Below the pieces are notes generated by a model. It saw only the letters and a list, made by a program, of their open reading frames with translations, did no database searches and had not been told where the DNA came from. Below, in pieces: positions 45,926-55,731 of a stretch of 64,000 nucleotides of DNA. Position 1 is the stretch's first letter; each line of letters opens with the position of its first letter. Origin of the DNA: Acuticoccus sediminis (GTDB lineage: Bacteria > Pseudomonadota > Alphaproteobacteria > Rhizobiales > Amorphaceae); the NCBI RefSeq assembly GCF_003258595.1, contig NZ_QHHQ01000001.1, forward strand, positions 1,550,001 through 1,614,000, written 5' to 3'. A program made the position numbers and the translations under genes.

Positions 45926-46548
45926 TCTGCGGAGGAGGCTTTCATGGCGGCATCGTCGAGGGCGGAGGCGCGCTTGTACGCGTCGCGCGCGGTGAGGCGC
46001 CCGGCATAGTCCTTGAAGACGGGCCGGGGCTCAATGATGTTGAAACCCATGCCCCAGTTGAGCTGCGCGCCGACGTAGAGGTCCGCCGCCGTGAACTTGT
46101 CCCCGGCGAGGTAGGGGCCGGCCGAGAGCGCGGCCTCCAGAGTGTCGAAGGTGCGCTGAAAGGAGCCGAAGCCGGCGGCGGCCTCACGCTCCGGCGGCAC
46201 CTGGAAGTCCAGCGCCTTGGCGATCACCGCCGGGTCGATGCAGCCGGCGCCGAAGAAGAGCCAGCGGTAGAAGGCGCCGCGGTGCCCCGGCTCCGGGGCG
46301 AGGCCCGCCTCCGGGAAGGCGTCGGCGAGGTAGGCGCAGATGGCCGCCGTCTCGGTGACGGTCTCGCCGTTGTGGCGGATCGCCGGGACCTTGCCCATCG
46401 GGTTGATGGCGCGGTACTCGGCGCCGCCCATCCCGGCCTCACCGTACGTGAGGTAGACGACGTCGTAGGGAACGCCGACCTCCTCGAGCATCCAGCGCGC
46501 CACGCGGCCGCGCGACATGGGGTTGGTGTAAAGGACGATGTCTGCCAA
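45922..46548 (-). CDS. Glutathione S-transferase family protein
   Basis: A 208-residue cytosolic GST. Seen: the thioredoxin-like N-terminal domain with YTNPMSRGRVARWMLEE (probable Ser/Arg active-site region), the cis-Pro NPMGKVPAI, TETAAICAYLAD for glutathione binding, then an all-helical C-terminal domain containing FTAADLYVGAQL. GSTs of this type conjugate or isomerise small electrophiles. Overlaps the GNAT gene. Confidence 0.87.
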   Translation of the reverse strand: MADIVLYTNPMSRGRVARWMLEEVGVPYDVVYLTYGEAGMGGAEYRAINPMGKVPAIRHNGETVTETAAICAYLADAFPEAGLAPEPGHRGAFYRWLFFGAGCIDPAVIAKALDFQVPPEREAAAGFGSFQRTFDTLEAALSAGPYLAGDKFTAADLYVGAQLNWGMGFNIIEPRPVFKDYAGRLTARDAYKRASALDDAAMKASSAE

Positions 46549-47009
46549 GGCCGCCTCCCGAGCGTCGCCCGATCCGTGGGGAACGCGCAGGCCTCGCCTG
46601 CCGGATCGTCCCCTTCGGGCCGACCGGTCCTATCCCTCCGCATCCCGCTCCGCAACGCACCAATGGTTCGGACGAATGCCACTCGCATCGCCGCCGCCGC
46701 AAAGCGCGCCGCATCGTCGGTGAGGACCCAAGGCCCGGATTCGGCGCGTGCGGGCGTCGCGACGGCGACCGGGAGGTCGCGCCGGATCCGCTTCCGGCCC
46801 GAATGAAAGGCGCGCGAAGCCGTCGACCGCGATGGCGGACGGGAAGAGTTCGATGCGGGCGGGCGCGCCCCGGCTGCTCGGCGGTCGCAAGGCCTCGTTG
46901 CGCTCCCGTGCGATGCGGGGAGCGTTCGTCGGACGGCCGGCGTTGGGCGCGGGCGGCGTGTCGCCGCGCCAATATCCCTGCGACTATCGCATCCGCGCGA
47001 GGCGGCCGC
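46549..47009. other. Intergenic region, no gene seen
   Basis: This 461-bp stretch upstream of the GST gene is G+C rich. Frames cross it in several directions, but all have low-complexity Arg/Gly/Ala composition typical of shadows. I found no promoter, repeat or RNA gene that stands out. Confidence 0.4.
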
Positions 47010-47504
47010 TCAGGCCTCGCGTTCGAGATATTGGCGGGTGATCCAGGTGGCGGCGAGGACGGGCTTCAGTCCGCCTTCGATCTCGACGGTCACCGACCAG
47101 GTCAGCGTCAGCTCCGACGGTGTCTGGTCGTCGAGGTGGACCAGCGAGAAACGGCCGCGGACGCGCGAATTGCAGCGCACCGGGGCCAGGAAGCGCACCC
47201 GGTCGAAACCATAGTCGAGCGTCATGCGGACGCCCTTGCGGGGCGGCAGCGCGTCGTTCGACATCGCCGGCAGGAGCGACAGGGTCAGGAACCCGTGCGC
47301 GATCGTGCCGCCGAACGGCGACTCGGCCTTCGCCCGCACCGGATCGACGTGAATGAACTGCCGGTCTCCACTCGACTCGGCATGCCGGTCGATCAGAGCC
47401 TGATCCACCGTGAACCAGCGGGAAACCCACATTTCCCGGCCAACGGTCTTGCGCAGGTCACTCAGAGTGAGTGCGTCTCGGTCCAGCGCTTGCGGGTCCA
47501 TCAA
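47010..47504 (-). CDS. MaoC-like hotdog dehydratase
   Basis: A 164-residue MaoC/R-specific enoyl-CoA hydratase-like protein. Seen: FTVDQALIDRHAESSGDRQFIHVDPVRA (the D-x4-H hydratase motif in DRQFIH) and SPFGGTIAHGFLTLSLLP. Cytoplasmic; hydrates trans-2-enoyl-CoA or a related thioester. It stands alone on the minus strand, divergent from ppc over about 297 bp of upstream sequence with AT-rich patches suited to promoters. Confidence 0.86.
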   Translation of the reverse strand: MMDPQALDRDALTLSDLRKTVGREMWVSRWFTVDQALIDRHAESSGDRQFIHVDPVRAKAESPFGGTIAHGFLTLSLLPAMSNDALPPRKGVRMTLDYGFDRVRFLAPVRCNSRVRGRFSLVHLDDQTPSELTLTWSVTVEIEGGLKPVLAATWITRQYLEREA

Positions 47505-47801
47505 ACCTCCCCGTGTGTTCGCGACCTATACATTCTCGAACGCTCCTAAGTATGAGGCATTCTCTGCCCAAGTTGTGACTTTTAGTTATGCACTGGCGGG
47601 GTAGGCGGACTGCTCGCTATGCATCGGCCCCGTGGTTCCGGCACAACAGTGCCGCATCCATCGTGCTAGGCTGCTGTGCATTTCCGCGCCCGGAGGTGGC
47701 GCCGGAGTTGCATCGTGCGGCAGCACCGGCATGTCCCGGACGCCGGCCGACACTGTTTCGGACATCCCGATCGCGCCGCGACAGGACCGATGGAGACCGC
47801 C

Positions 47802-50528
47802 ATGAATACCAGCGACGACAAGGACGCGCCGCTCCGCGAGGACATCCGCCTCGTGGGCCGTCTCCTCGGCGAGGTCGTGCGTACCCAGGAAGGCGGCGAG
47901 ATCTTCGCGCTGATCGAGCAGGTGCGGAAGCTGGGCCTGCGCTTCCATCGCGACGAGGATCCGACCGCGCGCGAGGAGCTGGAGGACATCCTCTCCCATC
48001 TCTCCCGCGGGGGAGCGATCCAGACCATCCGTGCATTCAGCTACTTCTCTCACCTTGCCAACATCTGCGAGGACCAGCACCACATCCGGCGCAACCGCGC
48101 GCACCAGATCGCCAAGTCCGATCCGAGGGACGGCAGCCTGGCGCTGACCCTGTCGCGTCTCGCCGAAGGCGGCTTCACGCCGGACGACATTCGCGCCGCC
48201 CTCGAGCACGCCCTGATCAGCCCGGTACTGACGGCCCATCCGACCGAGGTGCGCCGCAAGTCGGCCCTCGACCGCGAGCGCGAGATCGCAGCGCTCCTTA
48301 CCCAGCGCGACAGGGGCAACCTCACCCCGCAGGAGGAGGCCGACATCGAGGCCGCGATGGAGCGCGCGATCCTCACACTGTGGCAGACGAGCATCCTGCG
48401 CCGCAACCGCCTCGGCGTGCCGGACGAGGTCGCCAACGCGCTCGCCTACTATGACTACACCTTCCTTGAGGAACTGCCGAAGCTCTACAACATGCTGGAG
48501 GACGCGCTCGGCGCGGACCCCGCCAGCGAGCCGCTGCCGGCCTTCTTCCGGATGGGCTCCTGGATCGGCGGCGACCGGGACGGCCACCCCTTCGTCAACG
48601 CGGAGATCCTGCGGACGGCGACGCGCCTCAACAGCGAGAAGATCTTCGACTACTACGAGCGCGAGCTCTTCACCCTCGCGGGCGAGCTGTCGCTCGACGA
48701 GCGCCTCGTGAAGGTGAGCGCCGAGGTGGCCGAGCTCGCCCAGATGTCGGACGATTCGCCCCACCAGCACTCCGAGCCCTATCGCCGGGCGCTGACCGGG
48801 ATCCGCAAGCGCCTCGCCGCGACGCGCAACGCGCTCGAGGCGGCCAACGGGCACGGTGTTCCCGAGCCCTATGCCGGCCCGGACGAGTTCCGCCAGGACC
48901 TCGCCGCCATCCACCGCTCGCTGTCGTCCAACGGCTCCACCGGACTCGCCGGCGGCCGGCTCCGGCACCTGCGCCGCGCGGCGGACGTCTTCGGCTTCCA
49001 CCTCGCGACCATCGACCTGCGCCAGAACTCGGACGTTCACGAGCGCGTCCTCGCCGAGCTCTTCTCCAAGGCGAGCGTCCACGAGAACTATGCCTCGCTG
49101 AGCGAGGACGAGAAGATCGCGGTCCTCTCCGCCGAGCTGTCGACGCCGCGCATCCTCGTCTCGCCGTTCCTCGAATATTCCGAGGAGACCAACAAGGAGC
49201 TCGGCATCCTGAGGGAGGCGGCCGAGGCGCGCCGCCGCTACGGCGACCGCGTGGTCGAGAACGCCATCATCTCCAAGGCCGACTCGGCGAGCGACGTCCT
49301 CGAGGTCGCCGTCCTCCTCAAGGAGGTCGGCCTCATGCGCCCGACGGATCAGACGCTGGCGCTCAACATCGTGCCGCTGTTCGAGACCATCGGCGACCTC
49401 CGCGCCGCGCCCGGCATCATGGACCAGCTCTTTGGCCTTCCCGCATACGCGCCGCTCCTCGCGAGCCGCGGCATGATGCAGGAGGTGATGCTCGGCTACT
49501 CGGACTCCAACAAGGACGGCGGCTTCCTCACCTCCCGCTGGGAGGTCTTCAAGTCCGAGCACCAGCTCGTCGACGTCTTCGGGAAGTACGGCGTGACGAT
49601 CCGCCTGTTCCATGGCCGCGGCGGCTCCGTCGGCCGTGGTGGCGGTCCGAGCTACGAGGCCATCGTCGCCCAGCCGGCCGGCGCGGTCCCGGGGGCGATC
49701 CGCATCACCGAGCAGGGCGAGGTGATCACCGGCAAGTACTCCAACGCCGAGCTCGGGCGGCGCAATCTGGAGGCGATCCTCGCCGCGACGCTCGAGGCGA
49801 CCCTCGTGCCCGAGGCGGCCGGTTCCTCCCCGCCCGAGTTCATGGCGGTGATGGACGACCTCTCCGAGCGCGCCTTCAGGACCTACCGCGCGCTGGTCTA
49901 CGAGACGGAGGGGTTCGAGGACTATTTCTGGTCCTCCACCGTGATCGGCGAGATCGCCAACCTCAACATCGGCTCGCGCCCCGCCTCGCGGAAGAACTCC
50001 CGCGCGATCGAGGACCTGCGGGCGATCCCCTGGGTGTTCGGCTGGGCGCAGTGCCGGCTGATGCTGCCGGGCTGGTACGGCTTCGGCTCCGCCGTCGAGG
50101 GCTACCTCGCCGACAACGAGGACGGCCTCGCGACGCTCCAGCGCCTCGCCGAGGAGTGGCCCTTCTTCCAGACGCTCCTGTCCTCGCTCGACATGGTGCT
50201 GTCGAAGACGGACATCGCCATCGCCTCGCGCTATGCCGAGCTGGTGAAGAACGAGGCGCTGCGCAACGCCATCTTCCCGCGCCTCAGGACCGAGCACGAC
50301 CTGACGCGGCGCATGCTGCTGACGATCACCAACCAGACCGAGCTGCTCGCCGGCAACCCGCTGCTGGCCCGCTCGATCCGCAACCGCTTCCCCTACCTCG
50401 ACCCGCTGAACCACCTGCAGGTCGAGCTGATGAAGCGCCACCGCGCCGGCGACGAGGACGACCGCGTGCCGCACGGGATCAACCTGACCATCAACGGAAT
50501 CGCCGCGGGCCTGCGCAACTCGGGCTGA
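47802..50528 (+). CDS. ppc: Phosphoenolpyruvate carboxylase
   Basis: A 908-residue enzyme fixing bicarbonate onto PEP to make oxaloacetate. Seen: the catalytic His motif LTAHPTEVRRKS, SWIGGDRDGHPFV, LGYSDSNKDGGFLTSRW and FHGRGGSVGRGGGP. The C-terminus is RNSG, close to the usual QNTG. The ATG at 47802 is preferred because GGAG sits 6 nt upstream; an in-frame ATG 12 bases earlier has a poorly spaced site. It replenishes the TCA cycle. Confidence 0.95.
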   Translation: MNTSDDKDAPLREDIRLVGRLLGEVVRTQEGGEIFALIEQVRKLGLRFHRDEDPTAREELEDILSHLSRGGAIQTIRAFSYFSHLANICEDQHHIRRNRAHQIAKSDPRDGSLALTLSRLAEGGFTPDDIRAALEHALISPVLTAHPTEVRRKSALDREREIAALLTQRDRGNLTPQEEADIEAAMERAILTLWQTSILRRNRLGVPDEVANALAYYDYTFLEELPKLYNMLEDALGADPASEPLPAFFRMGSWIGGDRDGHPFVNAEILRTATRLNSEKIFDYYERELFTLAGELSLDERLVKVSAEVAELAQMSDDSPHQHSEPYRRALTGIRKRLAATRNALEAANGHGVPEPYAGPDEFRQDLAAIHRSLSSNGSTGLAGGRLRHLRRAADVFGFHLATIDLRQNSDVHERVLAELFSKASVHENYASLSEDEKIAVLSAELSTPRILVSPFLEYSEETNKELGILREAAEARRRYGDRVVENAIISKADSASDVLEVAVLLKEVGLMRPTDQTLALNIVPLFETIGDLRAAPGIMDQLFGLPAYAPLLASRGMMQEVMLGYSDSNKDGGFLTSRWEVFKSEHQLVDVFGKYGVTIRLFHGRGGSVGRGGGPSYEAIVAQPAGAVPGAIRITEQGEVITGKYSNAELGRRNLEAILAATLEATLVPEAAGSSPPEFMAVMDDLSERAFRTYRALVYETEGFEDYFWSSTVIGEIANLNIGSRPASRKNSRAIEDLRAIPWVFGWAQCRLMLPGWYGFGSAVEGYLADNEDGLATLQRLAEEWPFFQTLLSSLDMVLSKTDIAIASRYAELVKNEALRNAIFPRLRTEHDLTRRMLLTITNQTELLAGNPLLARSIRNRFPYLDPLNHLQVELMKRHRAGDEDDRVPHGINLTINGIAAGLRNSG

Positions 50529-50561
50529 GGGGGGAACTGGCGGCCGGTGCGTCCCTGCCGG

Positions 50562-50575
50562 GGCGCCCGGGCGCC
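50562..50575. terminator. GC palindrome between convergent ppc and RTX gene
   Basis: GGCGCCCGGGCGCC is a 14-bp perfect palindrome in the 60-bp gap between two convergent genes. Without a loop or T-run it is a weak terminator candidate. Confidence 0.25.
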
Positions 50576-50588
50576 GGTGTGGGCCGGG

Positions 50589-51923
50589 CTACAGGATGAC
50601 GAAGTCGGCTTCCGTCAGCGTCGTCGTGTCGAAGCCGACGACCACGGCGAGGACGGCATCGCCGGCCATGATCTTGTGGCCGTCGAAGCTGATGTCGTCG
50701 AAGGTCAGGCCGTTGTCGAGCCCGAACACGTCGACGTGCGCCGTGAAGTCGAGGACGCGCGACTGGCCCGGACCGGGAGTGAGGACGAACGTGTCCTCGC
50801 CGCCGCCGCCCGCAACCACGTCGCGGCCGCCGCCGCCGACGATCAGGTCGTCGCCACGCCCGCCGCGCAGGACGTCGTTGCCGTCCCGGCCGAATAGGAA
50901 GTCGTTGTCCGACCCGCCGTTGATGGTGTCGTCGCCCTCCGCGCCGACAAGGCGGTCCGCCCCGCCATGGCCGAACAGCTTGTCGTCGCCGTCGCCGCCG
51001 TCGAGCGCGTCCCGGCCGGCTCCGCCCTTCAGGACGTCGTCGCCGTCGCGGCCGAAGAGGGTGTCGCCGCCCGCCGCTCCGATCAGGCTGTCGTTGCCGC
51101 GGCCGCCGACGAGGCTGTCCTCGCCCCGGTCGCCGACGAGGCGGACGCCCTCGTGGACGACGGGTTCGATGATGCCCCGGCCGCCGGCCGGCTCGTCGTC
51201 CTCGCCCGGCTCCCCGGGTTCACCCGGGTCCACCGGCTCGCCCGGGTCGATCACGACGCCGTTGCGCACATGGTAGACGACCTCGCCGGCCACCGGCGAG
51301 CCGAGCCCCGGCGAGTCGGGCAGCTCCAGCAGCGCGCCGCGGTCGCCGGACACGTCGAGTTCCGAATGGTTGCGCTGGTCGCCCGCCGAGTAGCCGATCC
51401 GCGCGTCCGCGTCTGACACCTCGCCACGGGTCCACTGGATGTCCTCGTAGCGGAAGACGATGTCGAAATCGCCGTCGCCCTTGTCGATCAGCTCCAGCTG
51501 GAAGGCGTTCCGCTCCGACAGGTTCGCCGCATAGAAGCCGACGTCGTCCCAGGTCACGGTCAGCTTGCCGGACGCCGGATCGAGGTCGTACCAGACCGTG
51601 TCGGTGCCCTGGCTGGTGCCGCCGCGGGTCGGGCCGAGGCCGGTCTCGTCGCCGAGCGTGTCGACGTCGGCGAAGAAGGCGGCGATGATCGGAATGTCCG
51701 AGTTCGTAATGCCGAACGGCGTGTAGGTCGCGAGCGGCGCCTCGAACGTCACATTGCCGTTGTTGTTGATGTAGAGCGAATTGTAAGTCGTGCCGAAGAA
51801 ATTCAGCCCGTCCTCGAATACTCTCGTAATATTGATGGCGTCTGAACTCTGGTCGTCATTGGCCGGAAGCTGACGTTCGCCGAAGCCGGCCGGGCCGCCC
51901 AGCCCGCGCACGAGATCTGCCAT
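50589..51923 (-). CDS. Secreted NIDO-domain RTX calcium-binding protein
   Basis: A 444-residue protein without a Sec signal. Residues about 35-215 resemble a nidogen (NIDO) extracellular domain: FGTTYNSLYINNNGNVTFE, PIIAAFFADVDT, VTWDDVGFY and a later FRYEDIQW. A Pro/Gly/Glu linker follows (about 225-255), then roughly a dozen RTX nonapeptides (GGxGxDxLx) from about 265 to 385, and a C-terminal region ending DFVIL typical of type I secretion substrates. Secretion genes are not in the window. Similar two-part proteins are found at cell surfaces; adhesion or matrix function is an inference. Confidence 0.85.
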   Translation of the reverse strand: MADLVRGLGGPAGFGERQLPANDDQSSDAINITRVFEDGLNFFGTTYNSLYINNNGNVTFEAPLATYTPFGITNSDIPIIAAFFADVDTLGDETGLGPTRGGTSQGTDTVWYDLDPASGKLTVTWDDVGFYAANLSERNAFQLELIDKGDGDFDIVFRYEDIQWTRGEVSDADARIGYSAGDQRNHSELDVSGDRGALLELPDSPGLGSPVAGEVVYHVRNGVVIDPGEPVDPGEPGEPGEDDEPAGGRGIIEPVVHEGVRLVGDRGEDSLVGGRGNDSLIGAAGGDTLFGRDGDDVLKGGAGRDALDGGDGDDKLFGHGGADRLVGAEGDDTINGGSDNDFLFGRDGNDVLRGGRGDDLIVGGGGRDVVAGGGGEDTFVLTPGPGQSRVLDFTAHVDVFGLDNGLTFDDISFDGHKIMAGDAVLAVVVGFDTTTLTEADFVIL

Positions 51924-52288
51924 AGTTATACCTTAAGTAAACGTGCAAACTCTCTAGCATCGCGGCGAACGGGCGGCAATGGTTTCGCCCGGCGGCTCCG
52001 CCCCGCTGCGGCACGATTGCCGGCGGTTCGTCGCATCCCCGAGACTCCGAACTCGAACCTCTGCGGTGCGGACAAATCAACAAACGCGGAAGTTAAGGAA
52101 CACCAGTTCTATTTTTGGGTTGGCTCCATGAGCGTTCCCTGTCCGATCAGGGGCTTACGGACGCTCGTGGCCGAGGGATGGGACGGTCAATAGGATGTCT
52201 CTATAGCGAGACGCCAAAAAACCGATTGGACTATAGAGATCGCCTCACCCTAGATAGGCTTAACGAGAACAATTCGAGGAGCTCGACG
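51924..52288. promoter_or_regulatory. Divergent control region between the RTX gene and catalase
   Basis: A 365-bp gap with lower G+C than its neighbours. The half next to the catalase gene contains an ATAG-N7-CTAT dyad and a 9-bp inverted repeat (52190-52239). The half next to the RTX gene has AT-rich stretches (51923-51945) that could hold its promoter. No small gene is supported. Confidence 0.5.
52190..52239 (+). promoter_or_regulatory. Candidate OxyR-type site and inverted repeat upstream of katA
   Basis: ATAG-N7-CTAT occurs exactly at 52190-52204, the half-site pattern bound by OxyR. Overlapping it, TCTCTATAG (52198-52206) is repeated inverted as CTATAGAGA (52231-52239) with a 24-bp spacer. 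The second OxyR half-site expected 7 bp further on is not matched. It ends 49 bp before the catalase ATG. No oxyR gene is in the window. Confidence 0.4.
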
Positions 52289-53845
52289 ATGACGGATCGA
52301 CCCAAACTCACGACGTCCGCCGGCGCCCCCTGGCCCAACAACCAGGACTCGCTGTCGGCCGGAAAGCGTGGCCCCGTCCTGATGCAGGACTATCAGCTCA
52401 TCGAGAAGCTGGCCCACCAGAACCGTGAGCGCATTCCCGAGCGGACCGTGCACGCCAAGGGCTGGGGGGCCCACGGCAAGCTCGTCATCACCGGCGATAT
52501 CTCGAAGTACACCAAGGCCAAGGCGCTGCAGCCCGGCGCCGAAACGCCGATGATCGCGCGGTTCTCCACGGTCGCCGGCGAGCAGGGCGCGGCCGATCAC
52601 GAGCGCGACGTCCGCGGCTTCGCCCTCAAGTTCTATACCGAGGACGGCAACTGGGACATGGTCGGCAACAACACGCCGGTCTTCTTCGTGCGCGACCCGT
52701 ACAAGTTCCCGGACTTCATCCACACGCAGAAGCGCCACCCGAAGACCAACATGCGCTCGCCGACCGCGATGTGGGACTTCTGGTCGCTGTCGCCCGAGGC
52801 GCTGCACCAGGTCACCATCCTCATGTCCGACCGCGGCCTGCCGCAGTCGCCGATGCACATGAACGGCTACGGCTCGCACACCTACTCGTTCTGGAACGAC
52901 GCGGGTGAGCGTTACTGGGTGAAGTTCCACTTCAAGACCCAGCAGGGCCACACGTTCTACACGAACGCCGAGGCCGAGCAGGTCATCGGCAAGACTCGCG
53001 AGGGCTACCAGGAGCGCCTCTTCAACACGATCGAGGGTGGCGACTATCCGCGCTGGAAATTCCAGGTGCAGATCATGCCCGAAGCCGACGCGGAGAAGAC
53101 CGCCTACAACCCGTTCGACCTCACCAAGGTGTGGCCGCACTCGGAGTACCCGCCGATCGACGTCGGCTATTTCGAGCTGAACCGCAACGCCGACAACTAC
53201 TTCACCGAGATCGAGAACGCGGCCTTCTCGCCGTCGAACATCGTCCCGGGCATCTCCTGGTCGCCGGACAAGATGCTGCAGGCCCGCATCTTCTCCTACG
53301 CGGACGCGCACCGCCACCGCCTCGGCACGCACTACGAGACGATCCCCGTCAACCGTCCCCGCTGCCCGGTGCACCACTACCACCGCGACGGCGAGATGAA
53401 CATGTACGGCGGCCTCGCCTCCGGCAACGAGAACGCCTACTACGAGCCCAACTCGTACAACGGCGCGCTCGAGGATCGCTCCGCCACGGAGCCGCCGCTG
53501 CGCATCGACGGTGACGCCGCCCGCTACGACCACACCGAGTACGACGACTACCTCCAGGTCCGCGAGCTCTACGCCAAGGTCATGAACGACGACGAACGCG
53601 CCCGCCTGCACGGCAACATGGGCGGCGCGATGGTCGGCGTGCCGACCGAGATCGTCGAGCGCTGGTTCGGCCACCTGAAGCAGGTGGACCCGCGCTACGA
53701 GGCGGGTGTGCGCGCCGAGTGGGAGAAGCAGAGCCGCGACGCGGGCTACGACCCGAACGCCCTGCCGATCACCGGCGCCACGCCGCAGACGACCAAGGGC
53801 GACTCCGCCCACGGCCTGCCGGGCATGTCCCACGCCGCCGAATAG
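52289..53845 (+). CDS. katA: Monofunctional heme catalase
   Basis: A 518-residue small-subunit type catalase that removes hydrogen peroxide. Seen: the distal His in [31 protein letters not shown], the Asn region [11 protein letters not shown], and the proximal heme ligand Tyr in [21 protein letters not shown] lies 7 nt before the ATG at 52289; frames upstream are unsupported. Cytoplasmic. A strong terminator follows. Confidence 0.95.
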   Translation: MTDRPKLTTSAGAPWPNNQDSLSAGKRGPVLMQDYQLIEKLAHQNRERIPERTVHAKGWGAHGKLVITGDISKYTKAKALQPGAETPMIARFSTVAGEQGAADHERDVRGFALKFYTEDGNWDMVGNNTPVFFVRDPYKFPDFIHTQKRHPKTNMRSPTAMWDFWSLSPEALHQVTILMSDRGLPQSPMHMNGYGSHTYSFWNDAGERYWVKFHFKTQQGHTFYTNAEAEQVIGKTREGYQERLFNTIEGGDYPRWKFQVQIMPEADAEKTAYNPFDLTKVWPHSEYPPIDVGYFELNRNADNYFTEIENAAFSPSNIVPGISWSPDKMLQARIFSYADAHRHRLGTHYETIPVNRPRCPVHHYHRDGEMNMYGGLASGNENAYYEPNSYNGALEDRSATEPPLRIDGDAARYDHTEYDDYLQVRELYAKVMNDDERARLHGNMGGAMVGVPTEIVERWFGHLKQVDPRYEAGVRAEWEKQSRDAGYDPNALPITGATPQTTKGDSAHGLPGMSHAAE

Positions 53846-53887
53846 GCCGACCTCGCCGCGCCGACCGGCACACGGCCCTGAAAACGC

Positions 53888-53915
53888 AAAGCCCGCGGCA
53901 ATCGCCGCGGGCTTT
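53888..53915. terminator. Bidirectional intrinsic terminator between katA and the RraA-like gene
   Basis: AAAGCCCGCGGC (53888-53899) and GCCGCGGGCTTT (53904-53915) form a perfect 12-bp stem with an AATC loop. The flanking A and T tracts serve both strands of these convergent genes. Confidence 0.9.
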
Positions 53916-53962
53916 GTCGTTTGTCGCCGGGTTTTCGCTGCAACCCGGTCCGGGACGGCCAG

Positions 53963-54658
53963 TCAGTCCTTGTAAGCCGTCCTGTCGCTTTCCAGCAGCT
54001 CCTCGACCCAGGCGGGGATGCGCAGGCCCGCGGCGACGCGCGCGTCCTGCGCCGTCTCCGCCGCCTTCACCCGGTCGAGCTCGACGATCACCTCGTCGAT
54101 GCGCTCGAAGGGGACGACGACGACACCGTCCTGATCGGCGACGATCATGTCGCCGGTCGCAATCTGGTGGCCGCCGATCTGAACCGGGAAGCCGACCGTG
54201 CCGGGGCCGGACGAATGGGGCGATGCGGGCGTGATCCCGGCGCACCAGACCGGCAGCCCGACGGCCATGACGCCCGGATAGTCCCGCACGGGCCCGTCGG
54301 TCACGAAGCCGGCGGCGCCGCAGTTCTTCATCATGCCGACGAGACGGTCGCCCGCCGCCGCGCACCCGGTGTGACCGGCGAACGCGGTGACGATGATGTC
54401 GCCCGGTTCAAGGAACCTCAGCGCGGCGAACGTCGCCAGCACGTCCGCCGCCCCGGCGTCGGCCGTCAGCGCGGGCCCGGCCGCGGCCCGGTCGAGGTCG
54501 CGTCCGCCGCACGGCTGGATCGCCGCCGAGAGCGCGCCGCCGCCGTAGAGGGCGTCGACGACATAGCCGGTCGGGACGCCCTGGAAGGCCGCGATCTGGG
54601 CCGCCGTCGGCCGCCGCAGCGTGGATTTGATGGTCAGCGTCGGAGGGGCTTCGATCAC
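53963..54658 (-). CDS. RraA-fold protein, HMG/CHA aldolase-like
   Basis: A 231-residue protein of the RraA/4-hydroxy-4-methyl-2-oxoglutarate aldolase family. Seen: GDRLVGMMKNCGAAGFVTDG followed by VRDYPGV, which keeps the Arg-Asp pair that binds substrate and metal in the aldolases; this argues for an enzyme (aldolase or oxaloacetate decarboxylase) rather than a pure RNase E inhibitor. It ends a minus-strand group with the beta-keto acid cleavage enzyme and a dehydrogenase, 138 bp downstream of the former. Confidence 0.85.
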   Translation of the reverse strand: MIEAPPTLTIKSTLRRPTAAQIAAFQGVPTGYVVDALYGGGALSAAIQPCGGRDLDRAAAGPALTADAGAADVLATFAALRFLEPGDIIVTAFAGHTGCAAAGDRLVGMMKNCGAAGFVTDGPVRDYPGVMAVGLPVWCAGITPASPHSSGPGTVGFPVQIGGHQIATGDMIVADQDGVVVVPFERIDEVIVELDRVKAAETAQDARVAAGLRIPAWVEELLESDRTAYKD

Positions 54659-54796
54659 GAGGCTTTCATCCTTCTTGTTATGGGGTCACGGGCCGAGGGG
54701 AGGGGCTGTGAGCGTTGGAGCGCGGCCCCGATGCTCCCGCCGTCCGAGAGGGGCGGATGCGTCCGCCCCCCGAGCGGTTTCGATCGGGCCGGGGCG

Positions 54797-55723
54797 TCAG
54801 AACTCGACCCGGTCGCCGCCCTTCAGCGAGAGGATCTCGCGCGCGTCGTCCGGGGTCGCGATCTCGAGGCCGAGGCCCTCCAGGATGCCGCGCACGATCG
54901 TCACCTGCTCGGCGTTCGACGTCGCCAGGCGCCCCTTGCCGGCCCACAGGTTGTCTTCGAGGCCGACGCGCACGTTGCCGCCCATCGCCGCCGCGATCGC
55001 GGCGATCCGCATCTGGTTGCGCCCCGCGCCAAGCACCGACCAGCGATAGTCCGTGCCGAACAGGCGATCGGCCGTGCGCTTCATGTGCGCCACGTCCTCC
55101 GGGTGGCCGCCGATGCCGCCCAGGATGCCGAACACCGACTGGACGAAGAAGGGCGGCTTCACCAGACCCCGGTCGACGAAGTGGGCGAGGGTGTAGAGGT
55201 GGCCGATGTCGTAGCACTCGATTTCGAATCGCGTGCCGTTCTCGGCGCACGCGGTGAGGATGTGCTCGATATCGGCGAACGTGTTCTTGAAGATCCGCTC
55301 CTTGGAGCCTTCCAGGTACGGCTTCTCCCAGTCGTTCTTGAACTCCTTGAACCGGTTCAGCATCGGGAAGAGGCCGAAGTTCATCGAGCCCATGTTCAGC
55401 GAGGCGACCTCCGGCTTGAACACCGCCGCCGGCTTCATGCGCTCTTCCACCGACATCGTCGGCGCGCCGCCGGTGGTGATGTTCACCACGCAGTTGGAGC
55501 GCTGCTTGATGACGCCGAGGAAGCGGCCGAACGCTTCCGGCGACTGGTCGGGAAGGCCCGTCTCGGGATTGCGTGCATGAAGGTGCACGATCGCCGCGCC
55601 CGCCTCCGCCGCACCGATGGCCGCGTCCGCGATCTCCTCCGGCGTGATCGGCAGGTGCGGGGACATGGACGGGGTGTGGATCGACCCCGTGACGGCGCAG
55701 GTGATGATGACCTTGTTGGCCAT
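54797..55723 (-). CDS. Beta-keto acid cleavage enzyme (BKACE, DUF849)
   Basis: A 308-residue zinc TIM-barrel enzyme that condenses a beta-keto acid with acetyl-CoA, giving acetoacetate and a new CoA thioester. Seen: N-terminal KVIITCAVTGSIHTP, the zinc ligands in VHLHARNP, NITTGGAPTMSVEERM, and LGAGRNQMRIAA; the remaining zinc Glu lies in the GLEDNL region. The adjacent lambda-crystallin-like dehydrogenase (8 nt apart) would supply the beta-keto acid from a beta-hydroxy acid, as in carnitine breakdown. No betainyl-CoA thioesterase is present, so the substrate is open. Confidence 0.9.
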   Translation of the reverse strand: MANKVIITCAVTGSIHTPSMSPHLPITPEEIADAAIGAAEAGAAIVHLHARNPETGLPDQSPEAFGRFLGVIKQRSNCVVNITTGGAPTMSVEERMKPAAVFKPEVASLNMGSMNFGLFPMLNRFKEFKNDWEKPYLEGSKERIFKNTFADIEHILTACAENGTRFEIECYDIGHLYTLAHFVDRGLVKPPFFVQSVFGILGGIGGHPEDVAHMKRTADRLFGTDYRWSVLGAGRNQMRIAAIAAAMGGNVRVGLEDNLWAGKGRLATSNAEQVTIVRGILEGLGLEIATPDDAREILSLKGGDRVEF

Positions 55724-55731
55724 GGACGCTC

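Noticed and set aside
47586-50474. 962-codon minus-strand frame opposite ppc
   Set aside because: Complete antisense shadow of phosphoenolpyruvate carboxylase; no motif.
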